Both the position numbers and the translations under genes were made by a program. A stretch of 64,000 nucleotides of DNA from Nothophaeocryptopus gaeumannii (taxonomy: Eukaryota; Ascomycota; Dothideomycetes; Mycosphaerellales; Mycosphaerellaceae): the NCBI GenBank assembly GCA_031771865.1, contig JASISA010000025.1, positions 744,001 through 808,000 on the forward strand. The letters are read 5' to 3'. Positions 41,985 through 52,547 of this stretch are shown here, piece after piece (position 1 is the first letter of the stretch; each line of letters opens with the position of its first letter). The notes beneath the pieces are model-generated. The model was not told where the DNA came from, searched no databases, and saw only the letters and a program-made list of their open reading frames with translations.

Positions 41985-42817
41985 TTAAGAAGCACCAGCA
42001 CCAGTAATGGTTGGTGGGCCATCCTTGTACTTGATGGCACCAGAGCTGGAACCGCAAGCCTCGATGGACTTGACGGCGCCGATGGACTCAGCGTCGCCTG
42101 GCTTGACCTGGCCGAAGACGACGTGGCGGCCGTCGAGCCAGCTGGTGACGACGGTGGTGACGAAGAACTGGGAGCCGTTGGTGTTTGGACCGGCGTTGGC
42201 CATGGAGAGGAGGAATGGCTTGTCGTGGGTGCGCTTGAAGTTCTCGTCGGCAAACTTCTCGCCGTAGATGGACTTTCCACCAGTGCCCTGGAGAAATTGT
42301 TAGTGGCTGACTCGATGCAAGGGGTGCAGGTCTTCGTCGACTCGGTGCAGAACTTACGTTACCACGAGTGAAGTCACCACCCTGAAGCATGAAGTCTGGG
42401 ATCACACGGTGGAACTTGGAGCCAGCGTAGCCGAAGCCCTTCTCGCCAGTGCAGAGAGCACGGAAGTTCTCGACGGTCTTTGGGACGACATCGTCGAAGA
42501 GCTCGAAGTTGATGCGGGCAGAGCGTGCTATCACATGTCAGTCAGCTTCTGGGCTTCACATTTGATGCATTGATGGTGGTAAGTGATGAACTGGTTAACG
42601 TACGCTTTGCTTCCTTGTCGGTGCCAGTGACCTTGCCATTGGCATCGACGTCGATCTTTGGACCGGTCCAGGTCACGTCGAAGTATGCGTTGACGACCAT
42701 GTTGGGTGATGAGGCGTGGAAGGAACGGTTGAAAGTTGGTTGCTGTCTTCTGAAGGCTGGGTTGCCGCAGCTGAGAGCTTTGGAGAAGATGTTTGTTGTT
42801 GGGCGAGCGAAGGACAT
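41985..42817 (-). CDS. Cyclophilin A-type peptidyl-prolyl isomerase, dual mitochondrial/cytosolic
   Basis: Three exons, 42817..42604, 42527..42358 and 42287..41985 (introns 76 and 70 nt); 228 residues. The cyclophilin core carries the catalytic Arg and neighbours in [19 protein letters not shown], then [24 protein letters not shown] and the Trp of [11 protein letters not shown] that binds cyclosporin. An N-terminal extension of about 40 residues ([18 protein letters not shown], with RRQQ and R-S-F before the cyclophilin part) has the character of a mitochondrial presequence. A second in-frame ATG at 42700 ([11 protein letters not shown]) begins the cytosolic form. Making two products from one gene by choice of start is known for this enzyme in Neurospora. 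PPIases help fold imported and cytosolic proteins. Confidence 0.93.
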
Positions 42818-43444
42818 CTTGAAAAAACTGAGGGGCACTGCTGCGGGGCACGGTCAGCTTCGCAGCTGCCAAGGATGGCGTGGGCGGCGACTGGGAGGGT
42901 CTTCGGGAATGGTAGGCGTGCATCATCGCGGCGAGACGAGCCTCTCACGATGATGTCTGTACACGTCCAGCTTGCATCGAGTCCGCATTACGTCGGAATG
43001 CGAATTCGGAAGTGAGCGATTGTGCCTTGGTATGGACATGATTGATGGGCTCAATGCTTGAGGAGAACTTACCGGCCGAGTTGTGCACGCGTTTGATCTG
43101 TGCAACAGAAAAGACCTAGCAGTCTCAGCATCAGCAACAACGACCACAATAGCGCTGAGTAGATGCCTTCATAATGGATCAGGTAGACTCACTACTATAC
43201 AAGTTGCTTCTTAATGGAATTTACGAATACACAAGAAATTCTTGATGGGATGTCTGATGAAAACTTGAAGTTCCAGGTACTTCGGGTTGCCATCGATCTC
43301 CAGGTGCATTGACGCGCTCTCTCCTTAAAGCTCGGCACAAGCCGCTTCTGGCTGTCTAAAGCGCCGGCTCTACCGCGAACACCACCAGATCAACACTGCA
43401 ATAACTCTTTCCCCACCACTTTGTGAAAGAGAAATACCGGCAAG
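42818..43444. promoter_or_regulatory. Divergent promoter, cyclophilin/epsin
   Basis: 627 nt between head-to-head genes. The first 25 nt include an alternative upstream ATG in the cyclophilin frame (42838). No specific site recognised. Confidence 0.35.
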
Positions 43445-45136
43445 ATGGACTGGAACAGCCTTCGCGATCAAGTCAGCAACATGTCGCTGTACGACGTGAA
43501 GGCCGGCGTGCGCAAAGTCCAGAATGGTAAGATGCGGTCGCCGGTCAGGAAATACGGCATGGCCATGCACGTACTGATGATGGAATAGCTGTGATGAACT
43601 ACACAGAGATGGAGTCCAAGGTCCGAGAAGCGACAAACAACGAGCCCTGGGGAGCATCTTCAACTCTGATGCAGGAGATCGCAAATGGCACCTTCAACTA
43701 GTATGCGCCAGCTGGCTTTGTATGTCGAAGCCTTCAGCTGACAGCAGGGCAGCCAACAGCTAAACGAGATCATGCCCATGATATACAAACGATTCACAGA
43801 AAAGTCTGCGGAAGAATGGCGGCAGATTTACAAAGCGCTGCAGCTCATGGAGTTTCTGATCAAGAACGGCTCCGAAAGGGTAATCGACGATGCCCGCTCC
43901 CACCTGTCGCTGCTCAAGATGCTCCGGCAATTCCACTACATTGACCAGAACGGCAAAGATCAAGGGATAAATGTACGAAACAGGAGCAAGGAGCTCACAG
44001 ATTTACTTGGTGACGTGGAGCGAATACGAGCCGAGAGGAAGAAGTCACGCCAGACGAGAAACAAATACGGCGGCGTTGAGGGTGGCTCTGGTGGCCTGAG
44101 CTTTGGGCCAGGTAACGGATCAAGCAGATACGGAGGATTTGGCAGCGAGAGCGCCGGCTATGGTGGAGGAGCGTCAACCTTTGGAGGCAACACTCGCGGC
44201 GTATACGGCGACGGTGGTGGCTTTGGAGGCGAGAGCCATGAGGAGTACGACGAGGGCGGCAGGGGAGGAAATGCAGATCGGTTTGACGAGTACGATGAGT
44301 ACGACGATGGAGGTGCGCAGGCGCCTGCTGGCAGACGGAAAGCAGACGCACCAGCCAAGCGTACGACAGCAACTGCGAAGAAAGCGGCTCCTCCAAAGCC
44401 CAAAGAACCGGAGGTGGACCTGTTCGATTTTGGCGACGACGAGCCCTCAGCACCTGCCTCGATACCTGCTCCATCTAACGGCACATCGAGCTCCGCCATG
44501 CCAATTGCTGCTCCTGCACCGGGTGCGGACGATGATGATTTCGATGACTTCCAATCAGCATCGCCAGCTGCGACAACGCTAGCCGCCACGCTTCCCAGCA
44601 TTCCCAAACCGAACTACAGCTCGATCTCCACCGCGACTACAAATCCGAATACACAATTCGCACAGCCAACGCCACAGTCTGGTGCGCAGAAAGCCAAATT
44701 CAGCAACATTTTCTCCGCAACATCTCCATCTCCAGCGCAGCATGAGACGCCTTCGATGTCCGGTCTGGCTTCTCCTCAAAGCACTAGCTCCGGCTACAAT
44801 CCAACAGGTCCAAACTATTTCACATCGGTTCAAGTCGGACAATCGACTGGGGGCTCGGCCAATTCAGGCGTTAAGTCTCCGACGGCTAGCATTGGTGGTG
44901 GCGGGAAGCCTGCTGCTCCTAGAGCTGGCGGCGATGCATTCGCAAGCTTGCTGTCTGGCAGCGGCATGAAGAAGAATGCTGCGCCTGCACAGAAGGGCAA
45001 GACGATCGCAGACATGGCGAAGGAGAAGAGTCAGGCTGGCCTGTATGGTGCGAATGCGGCAGCCATACCACCAAGCCAGCCTTCTACCCAGCAGAAGCCC
45101 CCCGCTGGCAGCGCCATGGATGATCTTCTTGGGTAA
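43445..45136 (+). CDS. ENT3: Epsin (ENTH-domain clathrin adaptor), Ent3-like
   Basis: Three exons: 43445..43526, 43589..43700 and 43753..45136 (introns 62 and 52 nt); 525 residues. The ENTH domain (about 12-155) opens with MSLYDVKAGVRKVQNAVMNY and contains EMESKVREATNNEPWG, IMPMIYKRFTEK and ERVIDDARSHLSLLKMLRQF. These match the Ent3-type epsin, which binds PI(3,5)P2 and works at endosomes and the trans-Golgi with clathrin and GGA. After it comes a Gly/Tyr-rich stretch (about 180-260), then a disordered tail with clathrin- and adaptor-type acidic motifs (DLFDFGDDE, DDDFDDFQS) and a final MDDLLG. The short exons 1-2 are needed for the N-terminal helix of ENTH. Cytosolic, membrane-recruited. Confidence 0.93.
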
Positions 45137-45421
45137 ACTGAAAAGCGTTATTTGAGCAACGTTTTGTTACGATAGATAATTGACGGCACAAAATGGATAC
45201 ATCGAAATTTGCACACTGAGCGAAAGAAGTGACACGACATGTGAAAGTAATGGTCGTGCTTGCCCGTCGTGCGCGGGCGCGCTAAAGTTACGGCCCCTGC
45301 CGGCTTGCCAAGCCGCCCACAATCGAACTCCAATTCTGAAGCCATCGACTGCGACAAGAAGTTTAGGCACGGAGCCACACGACATCACCACCAGCGATTC
45401 AAAGCCCAACGAACCGTCAAA

Positions 45422-46075
45422 ATGGCCTCCAAAGGGTATGCGCAAGGACTAAAAGCCGGCAAGATATGGCACATGGCAATGCTGATACTCTGCGAATAGA
45501 AGAGGTTCTACCTCCGGTAACAAGCTGAAGATGACCCTCGGTCTGCCAGTGTACGTTTTCTCCAACAGCCCGAATCGCACGCAATCCGATACCCGTCGAA
45601 ATCACCGCGCGAAACCATGAGCAAAAGAGCGAGCAATCGGCTAATAGTCACACAGCGGTGCGGTCATGAACTGCTGCGACAACTCCGGCGCCCGTAACCT
45701 CTACATCATCTCCGTCAAGGGCTTCGGTGCACGCCTCAACCGTCTGCCAGCTGCTGGTGTCGGCGACATGGTCATGGCGACCGTCAAGAAGGGAAAGCCA
45801 GAACTCCGAAAGAAGGTCATGCCAGCCGTCATTGTCCGACAGAGCAAGCCATGGCGGAGAGCAGACGGTGTCTTCCTGTACTTCGAGGATAACGCGGGTG
45901 TCATCGTCAACCCCAAGGGTGAAATGAAGGGCTCGGCCATTACCGGTCCTGTGGGTAAGGAGGCTGCCGAGCTTTGGCCGGTACGTTCAAATATCCATGC
46001 AAAAGAGGTGTACTTGGGAGAGGATACTGACTGCGGATACAGCGTATTGCCTCCAACTCTGGTGTCGTGATGTGA
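45422..46075 (+). CDS. RPL23: 60S ribosomal protein L23 (uL14)
   Basis: Four exons: 45422..45435, 45500..45550, 45656..45980 and 46043..46075 (introns 64, 105 and 62 nt); 140 residues, the usual length. Opening [20 protein letters not shown], then [57 protein letters not shown] and the short last exon [10 protein letters not shown]. uL14 sits at the subunit interface of the 60S subunit, near the elongation-factor site. The introns cluster at the 5' end of the coding region, as is normal for fungal ribosomal genes. The first exon is only 14 nt long. The stop is TGA, showing that TGA is a normal stop here. Confidence 0.95.
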
Positions 46076-46575
46076 GTTGTGGGTTTGGGAATGCTACCAA
46101 GAAATGGAGTCGTGCATGGGAGCCGGCGTTTTAGCTAGCTCGGGTCCAGAGAAACGCGCCACAGTTGCGCTGGGTCTTTCCTGATCTGGAGATCATCATA
46201 TCCGAGTCGAATCAGAACCGAACGAGACAATGCAGCAATGCTCACGACCTGAGCCCCTTTGAGCCATTCTATTGTAACGATGAGTTCTTTCAGCGGCTTC
46301 TTTTGCCTGCCATGGGATCCTTTATCCGTGACCACGTTCTTTCAAAGCTTCACCGGGACATTGTGGCTTTGTCAGTGAGCGCGGAACGTCACTCGCCCTT
46401 ATGTGCACTGACATTCATGCTATGACGACCCATCCCATACTAAACCCATTTTACTATCGACAGAGCGGATCGCAGGACTTTTCGCGACATCAACAGCAAC
46501 AACTCCACAATCGATTTAACAAATAGATCAGAACAACAATATGCTGCTGGTCAGCATTTTGATCTTCACCATCCG
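46076..46575. other. Intergenic/5' region of degenerate RING locus
   Basis: About 500 nt. The frame of the RING-like locus is open back to about 46446 without an ATG; a second frame with an ATG at 46424 (MTTHPILNPFYYRQ) runs across it and ends at 46528. Confidence 0.35.
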
Positions 46576-47446
46576 GTGGACATTGACAATCCAGCACTCG
46601 AATTGATTGATATCGACGAAGAAGGCTGTATCGACTGTGAGCCGGAGCGCAAACCCATCAGGTACGAACCACACCCATTAATTCAAAACCAATCAGTGAC
46701 TGACAACTCAGGTCAAGAGAGCTACGATGAGGTAAGATTCACTTCCCACATCCCTGCCCACTGGATGGAATCGGAGGCCTTCAAAGCTGAGGCTGATGGC
46801 ACTGACAGCGATCGCGTGGTTTCGGATATGAGCCGTCTGATGTCCTGCGTCGATCAGACAGTCCTGTCCTTTGTCGTGGTTGGACCCCTGGCTGAGCCCG
46901 CAACTTACACCCAGATGACCATAAAGCTGACGCGCCGAAAATAATACAAGCATCGCGATGCCACTGTACACTTTGACGAGTCGACGTATAAGATACCACT
47001 GAAGGTCTTCGACGATCTGGATCTTGAAATTTTTGATTGGTATCATCAGGTAAACGAGGTCTTCAAGGGCGAAAACGACTGCGCAGTCCGGCTTCGCTCG
47101 CATAAACTTCGAATCTGCAGGTGTCTTCCAGCAGGAACATGAGGGAGCAGCACAGCGGCTCCCTCGTCGTTTGCCTGATGTCGCAGATGCCACTGAGCAC
47201 GTGGCTTGCGTTCCTCTGCCCACCAGCAGAAGACAACAGCTCATGCAAGAAGACGACATGTGTCTAGTATGCTACGCTCTCATCGCCGAACTCGAGGGCA
47301 CTTCCCTCGTCCAGACGAAGAGGTGCCACCAAAATTACTGCCTCGACTTCATTAAAATGGTCACAGCCGACGCTGGTATTGCAACTACCTGTCCAAAATG
47401 TCGTCGAGCCCTCTTCAACGAAGCAGATACCAAAAACATCGCTTGA
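46576..47446 (+). pseudogene. Degenerate RING-finger protein locus with in-frame TAA
   Basis: The 5' part is open in one frame (IELIDIDEEGCIDCEPE-like; SFVVVGPLAEPATYTQM) up to TAA at 46942-46944. The same frame then continues YKHRDATVHFDESTYKIPL and FDDLDLEIFDWYHQ, so one stop interrupts an otherwise continuous protein. A GTAAAC...CTTCCAG intron brings the frame into QEHEGAAQRLPRRLPD and the zinc-binding end. That end has CLVC, then RCH-x3-C and CPKC, but lacks the cysteine expected after YC (CLDF in place of CLDC-type), so one RING zinc ligand is gone. No convincing start ATG exists. A missing start, a stop and a missing ligand together suggest a decayed E3-type gene. Confidence 0.5.
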
Positions 47447-48251
47447 TGCATAAGCATGGGGAGAATAGTATCTACTATAGCACCCAGCCGGTGGAGGGTG
47501 CTGGGCAGGTAGGTGATGATGGGGATATTGAGATGAAGGATTATTGAGCTGTTTAAGGTGAACGCTGGTTGTGAGAACGGTGGTCCGTCTAGCTCAATAC
47601 ACTGTTGAATACACTGTCCACGTGTTATTTCAGTATTGAGTGAGTCGACTACCACTCAAGCTGTTCATCCACTTTACACACAATCATGTTTTTCTGAATT
47701 TGAACTTGCATTTGTTATCCTAGGGAATGCTGGTTTAGATTGCACCAATCAATACAAAGAGTCTTGGCAAAATCTGAGATCTACCTCACTCGTTCGTGAC
47801 CGCGTTTCTGTTTCCTGCATATTCCTTCCATTAAATCTCAGCTATTCACGCATCCTGCCACTGACAACCTCATAGATGGTGTATGAGGACACAGCGAACC
47901 GAGATGGCTGGTGTGAACACTGTGATGTTGATGTACATCGCAGATGCTCCCTTTTCCCTCCCAGCTCGCTATCTTCAATCTGAAGCCACTCGAGCTCGTA
48001 GGGTCATCCACATAGCCATCCGGATTCATACAAGAGTCTTTCACGCTGATACCCAGCGGGTCTCACGTCCAACACTCACTGCGCCTGGTCTTGCGGGCTG
48101 GGAAAGGCTTTACCGCTAGCGACAGTCACGTTGTGTTGACTTGCAACCGGGGCAGTAACAATGCCTTTGCGGATAGATGGCGTAGGGAATGCCATTGTCT
48201 GGACTTACCCTTGTGCTCGCTGTGCCTTGAAGACGACTTGACACAAGACTC
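47447..48251. other. Intergenic between two RING loci
   Basis: About 800 nt. A short direct repeat AATACACTGT occurs twice at about 47598-47618. Otherwise random ORFs only. Confidence 0.35.
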
Positions 48252-49360
48252 TGAAAGCAACACAAGTGCATTGTCGACCACAAGGCATTATCACTCGCAG
48301 CTCTTGCCCCTTCCACTCACACGTTTAAAGGAGTCGTCGCTAATTTGGATTTTGATCAAGTAAAAGAACCCTCGTTGAACCTACCACGCGCAAGAACACC
48401 ATTTTCACACACGGCAGCTCCACACGAAGCCACTGCCCACAAAACTTCATCTCGGAAGACGCCTACCCGTGAGCAGTTTCTCGCGACTGGCCTGGCGCCA
48501 GTCGTTGTCATATCGCCAGATGAGCCACAAGAGTGTCCTATCTGCTTGAATTGGTTCGATGAGCCGGTGGCAGTCAACTGTCCAGCCCACCATATCTTCT
48601 GCAAGAGCTGCATAAGTCGCTACTCCGAGGCTGGCGCTAACTGTCCACTCTGTAGGCACGAGCTATTCACCAGACCTTCAGTTGCCTCTACCACTGCCGC
48701 TCCAGAGCCACTCGTGTTCACCGAAGCCAACGTCAACCAAGCCCGGCAGGTTGCTGGCCTCCACGACACTGCACCCAACAACGAGCCCGTGGGAATCGAG
48801 ACGTTTGGTAACGGTAACGTATCTGGCTATCGAATCCACGCGGCCACCACTGCAGCGTCTGAGTATCTTCATGCTAGACACACGAGCAGTACCACTGGCG
48901 TTCCTCGCATGACACTACCGGGAGACAGGAGCTCTGAACCCATTCTTGGCGCAGGTCTCATCAATGCTGATACCCTGCTATCGAGAGTAATAGTCATGGC
49001 TCACATTGTCTTCGTCCTCGCCTTCATGGGCAGACCTCCACCAACAGCACAGACGTTCCAAGACTGGCAGACCGTCATTCGCCACATCTCCCAAACCCTC
49101 CGAAGCCGTCCATTCTTGAGCGCAACCTGCGTACTTGGTTTTCGGACATTGGCGAGATTGAGTTCTTGCGTACTGAAGAGGAAACCGGTCGTCCGGATCC
49201 TCTGAAAACCGCTTTCAAAGTCTTGCTTGAGTTTGTTGCGTATTGTGCTTGGAAAGAGATGAGAGATCGAAGAGCTGCGAAGGAACACGGGCGTCAGTTG
49301 AGCAAGCAGAGGTGGCAGCAGAGGGAGGCGAAGATGGTGAGTAGGTGTGGGACTATGTGA
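48252..49360 (+). pseudogene. RING-finger (C3HC4) protein; start missing and C-terminal frameshift
   Basis: The RING domain is complete: CPICLNWFDEPVAVNC then HHIFCKSC and CPLC. It would bind two zincs and an E2 enzyme. The frame is open from about 48252, but no ATG precedes the RING; an unseen 5' exon is possible (candidate acceptor CAG at 48300). Residues near VIVMAHIVFVLAFMGRPP form a hydrophobic, perhaps membrane-bound, segment. At about 49100-49140 the protein-like signal jumps frame: the first frame runs into RLSSCVLKRKPVVRIL, while the other continues LRTWFSDIGEIEFLRTEEE and VLLEFVAYCAWKEM to 49360. Either a one-base change or an intron with a weak donor (GTCATT at 49075) explains it. 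An E3 ligase role is inferred from the RING only. Confidence 0.55.
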
Positions 49361-50129
49361 GTTGGCTTGCCCTTTGGTATGGTCTTACTTGATTGGTGTT
49401 TCGGTGGCCGTTCTCTGCTGCCTGAAAGATCAGAACGTTAGTCTGGTTTGTATTACACTAAGCCTTTCTCCCTCGATTGGCTTCACTTTCTCTTCATTCG
49501 CCTACGTTGACTTGTTGTGACGTTTCTCACGGATGTTTCGTTCAAACAAAACTCCTTGGCATAGCACGTCGCTTGGAACAAGAGCCTATTCGAAACAGTA
49601 CCAAGACATAACGACCACACTTCTTGACATCCATTAGCAGCCTGTCAAGGTATGGACAACAAAACGGTAAAGACCAAGATCTACTCTTTCTGCTGTCCAC
49701 GCCGGCCCTGGCCTCTTCAAGTCACGAAAATTATATAGCTGGATAGAGCAGGCTTCGAATAATCGTGTGTAGAGTAATTTGGCATGCAAAAGCATTATTG
49801 GCGGTGGTGTTAGGTGGATCTTGTCGCAAAGCTGATTTACCGTTTTGTTGGACAGAGGATGCCTGTGTCGCTCGAAACACGGGGCCGTATTCTCAAACAA
49901 GCGTCGGTATGAACTTACAGTATCCGAACAATGACCCTTGCGAATCATCTAAGTTCATTGCTGCGGACACCACATGGGTCAGTCGTCAGTCTGCGGACAT
50001 TAATTATCCGTCCATAGTGGCCTTCATTGTCGATCAAGCCTCTCGAGTAGAGACTAATGCCGACCGAATGCACATATATCGTAGCTGACGCCCAAAGGCC
50101 AGCCACACCAGGAGCACCCCAAGCCCATC
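49361..50129. other. Intergenic
   Basis: About 770 nt upstream of the acetylesterase. AT-richer than its surroundings in places; no feature recognised. Confidence 0.35.
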
Positions 50130-50937
50130 ATGAGGGTCAAGCTTTCGCAAGCGTGCCTGCTGGCAGTCATTCCGGCTAGCTTCACGGCTCCAACAGTCTT
50201 CCTTGCTGGAGACTCAACGATGGTAGCTACTGGCAACAAGGACGGCACGGCGGGATGGGGTGCATTTCTTTCCGACTACATCAGCCTGGAAGTTGAGAAC
50301 GACGCTGCTGCCGGCCGCTCAGCACGAAGCTTCACACGCGAGGGCCGATTTACTGCAATGGCGGGGGAGGTGGCATCAGGAGACTTCGTTGTGATGGAGT
50401 TTGGCCATAATGATGATGGTTCTTTGACACCGACGGACAATGGTCGCACGGATTGTAACCCTGTGAATGGCGATTGCATCATGACTTGTCGGACGACTTA
50501 CGAGTATGAGCTCCTCAACCTTACTTTTCGCTCTGAGAAAAAGCTAACGTACTCCTAGTGGCGTCTCCGAAAAAGTCTTGACCTTCTACACCTACCTCGT
50601 CAACGCCGCCAAACTCTTCCAAGACAAAGGCGCAAACGTGATCATATCCAGCAAAACACCAGACAATGTCTGGGAAACCGGAACCTACGCTTATACTCCG
50701 AACCGTTTCGTCACTTACGCTAAAGATGCTGCTGCGGCTGTCAATGCTACGTTCGTCGATCATGGGCTCTACACTGCGACTTTGTATCAGAAAGCTGGGA
50801 GGGAGACAGTCAACTCTTACTATCCAAATGATCATGGGCATACAAGTGCGAAGGGCGCGAAGGTTGTGGCGAGGGCGTTTGTGTTGGGTTTGAAAGCGAC
50901 GGATAGTGGGTTGAAGAAGTATGTTCCGGGTGATTGA
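50130..50937 (+). CDS. Rhamnogalacturonan acetylesterase (CE12, SGNH/GDSL hydrolase)
   Basis: Two exons, 50130..50503 and 50559..50937, with a 55-nt intron; 250 residues. The signal peptide is MRVKLSQACLLAVIPASFTA. Block I of the SGNH fold is FLAGDSTM with the nucleophile Ser, block II has the Gly of NDAAAGRSARSF, block III the Asn of EFGHNDDGS, and block V the catalytic Asp-His of YPNDHGHTS. It removes acetyl groups from rhamnogalacturonan I in pectin, which opens the backbone to lyases and hydrolases. The secreted enzyme supports growth on plant cell walls. The length agrees with Aspergillus RGAE. The intron sits after the Cys-rich TDCNPVNGDCIMTC stretch. Confidence 0.94.
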
Positions 50938-51202
50938 AGGTGGTAATGCATCCAGATCGGCCCAGGAGAAAGCAATGGAGTTGTATGCAAAGGACTTTTT
51001 GCTCTCTCTCGATCCGAATCCGTCACGTAGTGCTGACTGAGATGGACGCAGCGTAGCACATGGCTTCTGAACGGAAATATGGATCCTATTTTGTGCTCTT
51101 CCAGTTGCAAGTGCACTGGTGTTCGAACCGACAGAGCGTTCTCATTCAAAGTGTCTCCTCAAAGCAATCTTATGTAGCAGCATCAATCGCAACAGGGGCG
51201 GC

Positions 51203-51878
51203 TTAGTAAGCCTCATTGCAACAGACATCAGTCATCTGCTGCCATTGTCCCAGCCCACTTCCCCAACAAGTCTGCTGCTTCTTCTGAGATACTACTTCCT
51301 CGCCATTGCCCTCATCGCCACCGTCATCTCCCCCTCGAGCTCTCTTACTCGACGCTTCCGTCTCCTCTTCCTGCTCAGCCTCCCTCTTCAGCTCCTCGGC
51401 ATCATCATACGCCAGCTGCACCACGCTCTCCGCGCTGAGGAGCCACTTGATGATTTCTTGAATCCTCTCCTCGCATACGCCTCCCATGAGGTTGTCTCTC
51501 TCCCACGCCAGCTGGTTGTAAAAGGACACGAACATATCGAAGGCCTTCTCTGCGTGCTCATTACTAAATGTCAGCTTCGCATCAACTAGATTGAACGACG
51601 CGGCTACCGACGTATAATCTTCTGTTCCGAGTCCGCGAAGGAGGGGCATTTGAGCAGCCTGGAACGGCTGAAGATGACGGTTTTTGAGGAGGCATATGCC
51701 CATGGAGTCGCCCATTGTGCCATCTTCCTCCTCTTCCGAGTCACGTCTGGAAGTTGTTAACACCGTACTCGCCTCTAGCTTACAGCGCTGTATCTTACCG
51801 GACCCAGGCGCTCTTGGTCATGTGGACGAGATATGTTTGGTCGTCCGTCCAGGACATTTTGAGCCCACAGGGCGCCAT
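51203..51878 (-). CDS. Hypothetical acidic protein
   Basis: Two exons, 51878..51799 and 51746..51203, with a 52-nt intron (GTAAGA...TTCCAG); 207 residues. It starts MAPCGLKMSWTDDQTYLVHM. The middle is helical (FNLVDAKLTFSNEHAEKAFD; ERIQEIIKWLLSAES) and the C-terminal third is strongly acidic with a basic KRAR patch, ending in a Cys/Trp-rich tail. No domain is recognised; the WTDDQ start faintly recalls the Myb/SANT-like unknowns of filamentous fungi, but the repeat is too short to call. The splice junction restores one continuous frame (WVR then RDSEEEEDG), which supports a real gene. Confidence 0.6.
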
Positions 51879-52547
51879 CTTGACTGGATGTCTGAGTGCG
51901 TCGAGGACGAACAGTCATGTGCTCGAGGTTGAGGTTTTGCCGCATGTGAAAGTGTGCACGGACCAAACTTGCTTCCCGTCGCCTACAGTTTCTGGTCATC
52001 ATAACTGCTATATCTCATCAAGTTCATCCGAAACTGAATGATTCCTGTTAGCAATTGATCGACTTGTCAATCTGTTCACAAAGGATTTGATCGTGGCTCG
52101 TGCTTTCTCCTCCCGCTGACGGTGAGGCTAGTAGGAGGAACTCAGGGTTTAATGAGACAGCTCATCTCAGTCAAGTGTGCGTCTTGCTCTCTCCGACCTC
52201 GGGCTTTGATGAGATACGGCATGCTAGTGGAAAGCAAAGCATCTCTGGGCTGATAACATTACGTCGCCGTGTATACGTGCATACTCTGTCGGTCTGCTGT
52301 AGGGTAAGAGCTCCGGGCTATCTTCCATGAGACGGCCATGGAAGCGTATTTACTTATTAAGGAAGATGGCTCTACCAGATCCAACTCACGCACACCCCAC
52401 TACCCCACTTGTACCTGCCAAGGCGATGACATGAAACAGCAGGACGAGCAGGACCCTGACTCACGCAGGTATAACTTCCTCGCCTCTGCTCACTACCTAT
52501 ATTCACGACAACAAATGAACCGACTTTCGAATCGACTCTCAAAAGCA
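51879..52547. promoter_or_regulatory. Divergent promoter, acidic unknown/GST-like
   Basis: About 670 nt between head-to-head genes. Short ORFs only; nothing else recognised. Confidence 0.35.

Noticed and set aside
44158..44607. 149-codon minus-strand frame opposite the epsin Gly-rich region
   Set aside because: Antisense shadow of the low-complexity part of the epsin gene.
4063..46944. Alternative genetic code or programmed stop recoding
   Set aside because: TGA, TAA and TAG all end clean genes in the window (for example RPL23 ends in TGA, Maf in TAA, the VOC gene in TAG), and the two in-frame stops differ (TGA, TAA).
51119..51135. GTTCGAACC-like sequence as a possible tRNA T-loop
   Set aside because: No acceptor or D-arm pairing could be found within 100 nt on either side.
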